Of a stretch of DNA of 29,675 bases, positions 21,977 to 29,675 are shown piece by piece. Within the stretch, counting starts at the first letter, position 1. Each line of letters opens with the position of its first letter. Origin of the DNA: Actinomortierella ambigua (Eukaryota; Mortierellomycota; Mortierellomycetes; Mortierellales; Mortierellaceae). The notes beneath the pieces were generated by a model, which saw nothing but the letters and a program-made list of their open reading frames with translations, was not told where the DNA came from and made no database searches. The DNA lies in contig JAAAJB010000448.1 of assembly GCA_016098155.1 (NCBI GenBank), positions 1 through 29,675 on the forward strand, given 5' to 3'. The position numbers and the translations under genes are program-made.

Positions 21977-22035
21977 GGGGGGGGGGGGGGGGAGGGGGGG
22001 AGGGGGGGGGAAGGGGTGGGGGGGGGGGGGGGGGG
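21977..22035. repeat. Cluster of long G runs (quadruplex-prone)
   Basis: Five G tracts of roughly 16, 7, 9, 4 and 18 bases separated by only one or two bases, all on the plus strand. It fits any common definition of a potential G-quadruplex array. Confidence 0.85.
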
Positions 22036-22618
22036 AAGAGAAAGTCAGGAACACGATGTTGAGGTGAAGGATGACGATGGGGTGGGATGGAAGAGGAAGA
22101 GGCAAGAAAAAGTCAAAAGGGAAAAAAAAAAGAAGAGAGGGAAGGGAAAAGAAGACGTTAAAAAGCAAAACAGTGGGCGAAAGATAAAAAAGAGAGGGAG
22201 AGGAAAGCTCTGTTTTTCCTTCTCATGGATGTGGGTGGGTTCGTTGGGCTGGATGGGGGGGGGGAGATGAGGGGAGGGCACGCAAACAACACTTTGTTTA
22301 GACTTTATGAATTGGAAGGAAGCTATTCATTATTTTACACTAATGCTGAATTTCGTATCACCTATTATACAGAGACACCCACGCTCAACCATAGCACAGG
22401 CAGGCTGAGAAACACATACACAGCGAAAAAAAAGAGATAGCACGCGCATTGTTCGGTGTGTACACAGTGTGATAAAAAATGAGAGTGAACAGACGAACAG
22501 ACAAGAGCGAGAGGCAGAACAGTAGAAGGCGGGAAGGAGGAACACAGACACAACAATAACCAAAAAAAAGAGGGTGCGTACATGGTAGAAGTTCCAAAGG
22601 CACCAAGCCGCGGTCGAC

Positions 22619-22635
22619 TTTTTTTTTTTTTTTTT
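22619..22635. repeat. Poly-T run of 17
   Basis: Uninterrupted T17 on plus, following CGGTCGAC. Confidence 0.8.
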
Positions 22636-22990
22636 GGGTGTGTAGATCGCCCTCGGAATAGAGGTTGAATTCACCTCACCCTTTTTTCAACACCAATCGC
22701 CACACTCACATATGACCTATATCTTCGGCGAAATACAGCCAAACACACCGGCCCTCTAGATGGAATTGACGCGCGTACATGCACCTGTTCGACACGAGAC
22801 ACGCGATCCTGTCCTTCTCCCCAAGTGGAGCAAGTGCTGGACAATCAAATAAGAGAGGAAATGCATTGACCCACTTGCTTTAGTGTGGAGAGGAAGGGCG
22901 TGAGCGTGCAACTGTTTATGGGATGTCCTCATTGACTAATACACTACCCCTCTACCTGCAGCTGTGCTCTCTCTCTGCTCGTGATATTCT

Positions 22991-24226
22991 CTGTTAAAGG
23001 TGCCGCTGTTAGGTGAGCGACCTGTCCAACAATCTTCTTCGTGTAAGGAAGGACAATAGCGTATATGGGCGCGGCAAAGCAGCGGAGCACACGTGCATCG
23101 GAGACTCATGAGTGTGCATGTGTGCCGTGGGGTAGGGAGTTGGAGATGGCGCACCTTTATTTCTCTTTCCTGCCCGAGGCTCTCATGCCCACACTGACAT
23201 GCGCATTTTGTTTTATGAACGATGCTCTCAATAGAGAGTGGAGTAGGTCGAGACGAACCGAGTTTGTCTTATCGACCGGGGTCTCGTCTGCTGGAAAGAG
23301 AGAGAAGAGAGAGAGATAGAAAGTGTGTATTGGAAAGCAATGCAGGCAAGGATGTCATTGCCTCGCACTGTCCTTCCCTCCTTTTTTTTTATGCCCGCTC
23401 GCATATTTTTTTTTACTTGTGTTGCTTACAAAATCCATGTTTTTTGGCCAGGATGACTCTTTCCATTGACCACCTCCCTATGTGTGCTCTCTGAACCAGT
23501 ATCGGCGAAAAAACAGCTCGATTTCCAGCTCTCTGGTCTTTTCGTAGACCCTTGTTTTCGATCAGGTACCCTAGGTGTTGTACAGTACACTAAGGATTCG
23601 ATCAATGTTCTCGCCTTCCCCGAGGAACAAGATGTTTCCTTGTTGTTATTGTTGTATTGGACATCCTCTACTATGTGCTGTATGGTACTCACAGGAGGAT
23701 GACGCCTTCTTGCAGGGCACCAACAACGCACACCACCGAAAACTATGTAGTTGCTTTCTCTCAATATTCCAGGCCCGCGTGGCACTCTCAAGGACGAAGG
23801 GAATCTGGCGGATAAAGATCAAGACTGCTGCTCTAGGCTTTTCTGTCAGAGTCGTGGGCCACCGCCTCTCTCTCTCCGCTGTTTGGCCAATACCCAACAA
23901 TTTGTATGTACCGCGAAAAATGAAATTTGGTATTCTATCGCCGCGCATGGCCAAGAAAGATACCTTAGCCCGCCCGGGTCTTAATAGACTACATCTATTT
24001 CTTTTTCTCCAACCATGAAAGTACTGTATTTCGATGTGGCTACTTTCTCTGAAGGACAGGGGCTGAAGGGAGACAGTCTAGTCTTGAACTGGTCCCCCCC
24101 CAGCCCTTAATTTCAGCCACATGCAATGAGGATGGGCAAAACCATCTTCCCCCCCTTCTCTTTGCCTATTCATCATATTATTTTGCCGACAGGTTTTGTG
24201 ACCAAGAAAGAAAAGAAAGAGAGAGA

Positions 24227-24268
<42 letters not shown>

Positions 24269-26479
24269 AGGAGAGAGAAACGAGAGAAGGAGCGAGAGAG
24301 AAAAGCGGGAAACGAAAAGGGTTTTGCCTTGCTGCTGGAAAGCTAAGGGTAAACCTAAAGTTTTGTTGGTTAGGCCTATCTCTTAACCTTCATCCATCGA
24401 CATCGCCCGCCGTGCACAGCAAACGGCTGCCATTATTCTAACCACACAACCAACAACAAAAAGAGTTGATGGGAAATCAGCCTGTGCACCCGAATCGCCC
24501 ACAAAAACCATGACAATGCCCCAACCTCCTATTTCTTTTGTTTTTAATCTGTGCTCAAACGGCGAAGCACCCTGTCAACGATGTTGCCAACCAACATCAA
24601 GACTGTATATTACTCTCGTACCGTAGTACTGACTTTCAGCCGCGTTAGAGGAGGTACAGATTGCAGCCCACGGCATGCGTGTGTGGTGCTCATAGAGGGA
24701 GGCAAAAGGGAAAGGGGGGGGGGAGAACGATAGAGAGGAGGTAAAAAAAAATGGAGGGAAGCGTGGGCAGAACAGCTGCCAAGACACGAACGACTATTTT
24801 ATGTGTATTGTACAGGGACGTCAGCAAAGTAGCTACTGTCGATCGCCATTTCCCCTGTAAATGTACGCAGACACTTGGAGTCATGTCTTCACTGCGCCTT
24901 CAGCCGTTGTCAGGCTGAAGGCCGATCCGGATCAAGAGAAATAGCAGTACGTAGAGTCACAGAATCAAGTACCTGTTGCTTACCCTCGATCATTCTCTTC
25001 TACTCGTCGTCCAATGACATCCGCAGTCTACTCCGAAGACCAAAAAAAAAACAGGCGCGTGTACCTTTATCCTCCTCTTTCTCTAAGAATGCGAGCTCAC
25101 GGGGATAGGTGGATTGCTTGGTATGTATGGTGGAGGTATCGTCTGGCATGTGTGGACTATTGGGGTTAGGGGTATGTGTTGTGTGTCGGTTTGCTTCACA
25201 GCCCATTGAAGTACATTGGATACACTAGTTGGAGCTGTCCAACCTGTGGTGTGTGCTGTGCATTCGTCGATTGCTCCCATATCTCGATGTAGCACACCGT
25301 GGTCAAGGTTGACCATTGTACATACACCTTTCGATATTACAGACCAAAAATTTTATGTATGTGCATGCGTGTGCGTGCGCGCGTGTGTCTGCGCATCTGT
25401 TATCACCTCAAAGGTCCCCAAACTCTTCGACTCTTCAGGTTTGATACCAAGGAGCAGTGAAAAGCAGAAGTAACAGCATGTTCGGCAAAAAAAACACACT
25501 CCATAGCTGTGAATCAAGTATACACAAGAATATAGCTTGTTCCCACAAAGTTGCTTCTCCTGTGTATACGTGTGTTTGCGTCTGTGTCTGTGTGTGGTGA
25601 TGTTGATGTTAAACATTCCCTTCTATTGTTGATTCCTTTTGACCACTGCTCACAGTGTGGAAGAACCTTGATTTCTGGACATGAGACGAGAAGGGTCAAG
25701 TGTGGAGAAGAAGACGCCAAGAGATAAAGTGGGAAAAAGATAGGGCACTGTGGGAACAGTCTTGTTGCGTCGGAAGCACTTGCCGTGTCTGACATTTGAT
25801 GACAAAGGTGCCACCCGTGAGAGGGAGACCGGTTGAGAGCATTGGAATGATAGGCCCACAGCCGACGCCTTCGAAGAAACTCTGTTTTTCCACCCTCTTC
25901 ATTTGCATGTTCTACAACTACTTGTTTGTCGCACGGAAAAAGGGGCTCTGACTGGCCTTGTAGTCCCTTGAGTTGGTCGCGCTACCCTGCTTTGGTTCTC
26001 GAACCTCCGTACTCAGTGTACATGTACACCAGACAGGAACAACCCACCCTAAAAATGCATTTGAAAGAAGGAGAGAAGGGGGGGATGCCACTGCCACATG
26101 CGAGTGTTTATCTTGTGCTCCTAGCGACCGTTGGAGGGAGAACAAATAACATCAACAGTAATCTAGTTACAATAACACCATTAGAGTGACACAACTCTTG
26201 CAAGGCGATGCGACTAGGCATGTTTTCTCTTGATGCATGGGGCTCCAATTCCAATTTTGTCTGCTATGGCGACAATCGACAAAGACGCCTTCGCCCTAAA
26301 CAGGAGACATAGCAACACCTGCGTGTCCATTCCAATCGCTCAAGCTCAGGTCAAACACTTTCATGTGCTCGAGAATCTTCCCCCGATTTGTTATTCTCAT
26401 CGCTGTGGTAGTACTGCATCACATACACACACACACGCCCACACAAACACTTCCCTCCACCTCTCCATTTCCCCCAATT
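22991..26479. other. Stretch with scattered exon-like segments but no recognised gene
   Basis: Composition is more even than in the neighbouring polypurine zones, so remnants or small genes are possible. Plus strand: about 23500-23640 reads SAKKQLDFQLSGLFVDPCF then RSGTLGVVQYTKDSINVLAF. Minus strand: an ATG at 25206 reads MGCEANRHTTHTPNPNSPHM and ends STYPRELAFLEKEEDK at a GTACAC. An open segment about 25042-24905 reads RRMIEGKQQVLDSVTLRTA and ends DPDRPSA before TGA. Another at about 25470-25410 reads LLLGIKPEESKSLGTFE. None extends to a family domain. I see no transposon ends, tRNA or rRNA. Confidence 0.25.
24234..24264. repeat. AG dinucleotide repeat
   Basis: About fifteen perfect AG units on plus, inside a longer purine stretch (about 24207-24315). 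Confidence 0.85.
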
Positions 26480-27015
26480 GATATCGGGCGATGCAGAAAA
26501 CTATGACAAAGAGGAAACGCGTCGGTAGATGGGATTGGACAGGTGAAGTCTACTTTTGGGGCAGTTTGGAGTGGAGGAGGACAAAAAGAATAATGTCCCG
26601 GTCAACCTAATTATTATTGATGGCCCATGCTCTCGGACGAAACACGACCTGTAGCCACTTTTCTATGCTCCACATTCTCCACATGCCTCCACATGTCTCC
26701 ACATGCATTCGTATCGTTCCGCAGACATATGAGACCATGTCGTCCTAGGATGGGCTCCTTTGCCTTGCTAGTTGAACTAGCATGATGCCCTAGTGTCCTT
26801 CCCTCCTCACACGTTCTTCCTTCCCTGTTTGACTATCTGCCTCTTGCAGCATCACCCCAGCTCACCCAGCAGCACAAGATGGTACCTTTTTGCCACCAAA
26901 AAAAGGGCAGCTTGCACGTGACCTTCTCTTGCACGTCGCCCGTACTTTGTTCATCTGTCACATTGGGCGATGGAGGTGAACTTTTTCTTCAACAACTCAA
27001 CACAACACACCAACC
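26480..27015 (+). promoter_or_regulatory. Upstream region of ARL1
   Basis: The 536 bases before the ARL1 ATG. It contains a tandem repeat of four CTCCACAT units with a 10-base period at 26668-26706. The leader just before the start is A/C-rich (CAACACACCAACC), a usual fungal start context. No TATA box is clear. Confidence 0.4.
26668..26706. repeat. Four tandem CTCCACAT(G) units, period 10
   Basis: CTCCACATT, then CTCCACATGC, CTCCACATGT and CTCCACATGC in a row, about 310-350 bases upstream of the ARL1 start. One helical turn per unit would place a bound factor on one DNA face. Confidence 0.7.
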
Positions 27016-28389
27016 ATGGGTAAGACTTGCGCTCTTAGCCACAACACCAGTACCAGTCATCAAGCTCATCAGCTCTGCCAGCTCCATCGCAGACCTTCGC
27101 TTCTAGGCGCCCAGGAAGACAAACAGAGGAAAGAGGGACGCACTGGGGCAGATGGCGGTTTAATGGAACGACATTTGTCAGCAGGAGTCAGGGCAGGCAA
27201 GAAGAGAATGCCAACAGTAGGGCATCTCAAGAGCCCGGTAGCAATCCATTACCTGTTCTCTTGCTGCCAATCGAGGGGCAGCCAGATGCTCCCAGACAAA
27301 GAAAAAACAAAAGAGTGAATGCAGCAGACCTGCTTTCCCTCCACCACGTACAACACCCACAATGTGGATCAGATAGGACGGCGTGATCCGATCCCTCCTT
27401 TTCCCCTCTCTCTCCTTCTTCCACGTATCTTCTATTGTCTAGCAGCACAGGGGTGGGCTGCGTCTGAAGGAGAGGGGATCAACCGTTACTCATTCTTTTT
27501 CATTGTTTTTTTTTTATGTCGTTGTCTTGATAGGAGGTATCTTTTCACGAGTGTTTTCAAGATTATGGGGCGAGAAGGAGGTGCGCATCCTAATCCTTGG
27601 TCTTGACGGTGCAGGAAAGACAACGATATTGTATCGGTTGCAAGTTGGCGAGGTCATCACCACCATTCCCAGTAAGTCTACGTTTAATTAGACGCGAAAG
27701 ATAATTTAGTGAACAGGTGGGATAAAAAAAAAAAAAAAAAAGTCCCTTCCGTGTGGAGGAGGACGGGTCGGGGAGGGTGAGTTTTTTTTTCCTCTTTCTT
27801 CTCAATCTCTTACTCTTCTTTCGCTCTTTTAATTTCTCCGCAAATTCCTCGTTGATTGTTAGCAATCGGTTTCAATGTTGAGACGGTACAATACAAAAAT
27901 ATCAAATTCCAAGTATGGGATCTTGGCGGCCAGACATCGATCCGCCCCTACTGGCGCTGTTACTATGCCAACACAGATGCCGTCATCTACGTCGTGGACT
28001 CGGTGGACCGGGATCGTGTGTCGACTGCCAAGGAGGAGTTGATGGCCATGCTCGAGGAGGAGGAGCTCAAGGACGCCGCATTGCTCGTCTTTGCCAATAA
28101 ACAGGATATGAAGGGCGCCATGACCGCCGCCGAGGTCTCTGATGCCTTGGGCCTCAGCACACTCATGAACCGCCAATGGAGTATCTACAAGACAAGTGCC
28201 GTCAAGGGCGAAGGTCTGACAGAGGGCTTGGACTGGTAAGGATCTCTTTTGTCATGTCAAAGTTGGCAGGTGTGATTGTTGGTCATCAGGCAAAAAGAAA
28301 GCAAAGGCGAACAAAAAAGAGGTTCACATTGACCAACATCCTCTTTTCACTGGTTTAGGCTAATCAACGTGATGCAAGGCGCCAAGTAA
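27016..28389 (+). CDS. ARL1: ARL1, ADP-ribosylation-factor-like GTPase (four exons)
   Basis: Small GTPase of the trans-Golgi that recruits GRIP-domain golgins for endosome-to-Golgi traffic. join(27016..27019,27534..27671,27863..28235,28359..28389) encodes 181 residues, the usual ARL1 length (181-183). Seen: MGG start with Gly2 for N-myristoylation, amphipathic [11 protein letters not shown] helix, P-loop GLDGAGKT (24-31), switch I TTIPTIGFN, interswitch and switch [19 protein letters not shown] (DLGGQ 67-71), NKQD (126-129) and TSAVKGEG (158-165). The [20 protein letters not shown] block and [17 protein letters not shown] match ARL1 better than ARF1. The first coding exon is only ATGG, then GTAAGA and a 514-base intron; the join restores Gly2-Gly3. 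All introns are GT-AG and all phases agree. Confidence 0.95.
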
Positions 28390-28902
28390 AGGCCAAAGCA
28401 GGATCTTTCTTCGACTTGACCCTGTTTGTTTTACCCCCTGTTATTGTTTTTTTTCCCTCCTTCTTTTCTTACGGTGTACTAGAGGTGCTCCTGCGCCATA
28501 CACACATACACACACTTATACATACACATCTCAACCCAGGAATGAGTTTCTAACGCATATTGCTCACTTGCCTATGTCCTTCCCTCTTCTCCTCTGCTGC
28601 CTCTCGCTCCCTCTTCCTCTCTCTCTCTCCCACTTCCTCTCTCCTACCTGCCTGCCCCTCGCTCCATTACCCTTTCCTCACACGTGGTTAATACAAAAAA
28701 AAAAAAAGCACGAAGCATGAAACAAGTACAACATTCTTTGTTGAAATTTGTTTTTCTTTATAATGAGCGATTAGATGTTGGGGTTGACTATGTAGAGGGA
28801 TAATATACACAGGTGGGGAGGGGAGTGGCGGAAAGGAGGGCTTTCTCCTTAACCCCCCCCCTTCCCTCCCCTCCCCTTTTTGAGGGGGGGTTTTGAGGTG
28901 TT
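28390..28902. other. Intergenic region between the convergent ARL1 and Q-rich genes
   Basis: Both 3' flanks meet here. It includes a CA repeat near 28500-28525, a strongly pyrimidine-rich stretch on plus (about 28560-28680), an A13 run at 28694-28706 and C/G runs at 28853-28890. No gene is seen. Confidence 0.6.
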
Positions 28903-29675
28903 TTAAGACCGCGAAGCTGTCGAGTTTTGTGCGCGAGCCACCATCGCCTGCGTCCATGCGTCATCGGCCATGTAGCGGACATGGTTCGTCAGGTTCGAAG
29001 TACGACCCGCACCAGCAGTGGTAGGCAGCTGTTGTGGCTGGGTCTTGGTCGGCGCCATCGCCGGCGACGACGTCGCCGACAGGGACACGGGATGGGGTTC
29101 GGACGGACGCATTGTGATCGGCGCACTATGGAAATGGTTGTGCGGGTCGCGCGACGACGGCGGTGGGGAGATTGGACGTCCAATATCGATCTCGGCCTTC
29201 TTCTTTTGCTGCTGTTGTTGTTGTTGCTGCTGTTGCTCCTGTTGCTGTTGCTGCTCCTGTAGAGAGTGGCTGTGATCAGGTACAGCGCCAGAGGCGACGA
29301 CGACGGCCTCCGGCGCGTCCGGCAATGGCGAGCCGCGGCGTGGCGTATTCGACTCGCTGTTGGAGTGGCTGCTGTTGTTGCCGTAGTAACTATACCCACC
29401 CTTGGCGGCGGTGGCAGAGCCACTGGGACCCTCATTCGTCGTCGTGGATGGCGAAACACGCGCAGGCGCGATCGGAGGCAGCTCCTCACTCACCAGCACA
29501 GATCCAGCTGCTGCTGCTGCCGCCGCCGCAGCAGCTTGCTGAGCTTTCTTGTTGTAATAGTAAGCTTGAGCCAAGTTATCGGTCGTCGGCGGAGACGATG
29601 ACCAGGGTTTGGTCGTACCACCGCTCGTGATCGTCGCCCCAGGTTGTGGGTGCTGTTGCTGTTGCTGTTGCTGTT
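28903..29675 (-). CDS. Glutamine/alanine-rich protein, C-terminal part (5' end beyond the window)
   Basis: A single open frame without a stop runs from the window edge to a stop at 28903-28905, giving about 257 C-terminal residues. The visible part starts with a CAA/CAG Gln run, then GGTTKPWSSSPPTTDNLAQ, an Ala run of ten to eleven, Ser/Thr/Pro-rich sequence with NTPRRGSPLPDAP (possible proline-directed phosphosites), a Gln-rich block (29208-29258), SPPPSSRDPHNHFH, and an ordered-looking end, NLTNHVRYMADDAWTQAMVA. It is mostly disordered. Such composition is common in fungal transcription factors and RNA-binding regulators, but no domain is visible and I assign no function. The internal Leu (TTG) at 29574 is not a start; the frame continues upstream. 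Confidence 0.7.
   Translation of the reverse strand, partial: QQQQQQQHPQPGATITSGGTTKPWSSSPPTTDNLAQAYYYNKKAQQAAAAAAAAAAGSVLVSEELPPIAPARVSPSTTTNEGPSGSATAAKGGYSYYGNNSSHSNSESNTPRRGSPLPDAPEAVVVASGAVPDHSHSLQEQQQQQEQQQQQQQQQQKKKAEIDIGRPISPPPSSRDPHNHFHSAPITMRPSEPHPVSLSATSSPAMAPTKTQPQQLPTTAGAGRTSNLTNHVRYMADDAWTQAMVARAQNSTASRS
29208..29258 (-). repeat. Gln-rich coding repeat (CAA/CAG)
   Basis: Seventeen codons of mostly CAG and CAA with two Glu interruptions on the minus strand, in frame in the Q-rich gene. A second CAA/CAG run lies at 29655-29675 and is cut by the window edge. Confidence 0.85.

Larger units (their letters stand above)
21043..22990. other. Upstream region of the ankyrin pseudokinase: low-complexity, purine-rich on plus
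   Basis: Holds the leader and promoter of the minus-strand gene. From about 21250 to 22210 the plus strand is dominated by GGAG, GAGAGA and G tracts, so the gene's sense strand is CT-rich, as upstream of kinesin. Includes a TGG repeat, GA repeats near 21810-21845 and the G-run cluster at 21977-22035. No gene recognised. Confidence 0.55.

Noticed and set aside
1..29675. CRISPR arrays, insertion sequences, operons or phage genes
   Set aside because: The window is spliced eukaryotic DNA. The repeats are microsatellites without spacer structure, and no transposase or reverse transcriptase motifs were seen.

Overview
The window is fungal nuclear DNA. Most genes are split by short GT-AG introns of about 70-220 bases. 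They are separated by long, low-complexity intergenic stretches rich in microsatellites, G-runs and polypurine. Two tyrosine-kinase-like (TKL) kinases fused to Sel1 repeats, a TKL pseudokinase fused to ankyrin repeats, a fungal kinesin-1 and an OPT-family transporter fit an early-diverging filamentous fungus. My best guess is Mortierellomycota or a related Mucoromycota lineage; this is inference from gene content, not proof.

Layout. Minus strand, right to left: an ankyrin pseudokinase (18550-21042), a six-exon oligopeptide transporter (14429-17910), the C-terminal four fifths of a kinesin-1 heavy chain (4877-7415, 5' exons not found), and two neighbouring TKL-Sel1 kinases (2195-4358 and 62-1796). 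At the right end a four-exon ARL1 GTPase runs on the plus strand (27016-28389). It converges on the 3' end of a glutamine/alanine-rich protein gene that leaves the window (28903 to beyond 29675, minus).

For the main genes I placed the splice sites from the sequence, and the reading phase is consistent across every join. The two kinases and ARL1 begin with coding exons of only 9, 3 and 4 bases. Between 7.4 and 14.4 kb and between 22 and 27 kb I recognise no gene family. Several short exon-like open stretches lie there with fitting splice signals; the best are at 13065-13513 and up to 12602 on the plus strand. One 10-base N gap lies at 13764-13773.

How the genes relate: the three TKL proteins look like members of a lineage-expanded signalling family, in which kinase or pseudokinase domains carry Sel1 or ankyrin protein-interaction repeats. 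Kinesin-1 and ARL1 are housekeeping genes of long-range transport and trans-Golgi trafficking. OPT is a membrane peptide importer. Nothing suggests a biosynthetic or defence cluster. The most notable points are the predicted pseudokinase, the kinesin without its P-loop exons, the minimal start exons, and the strand-asymmetric polypurine regions.
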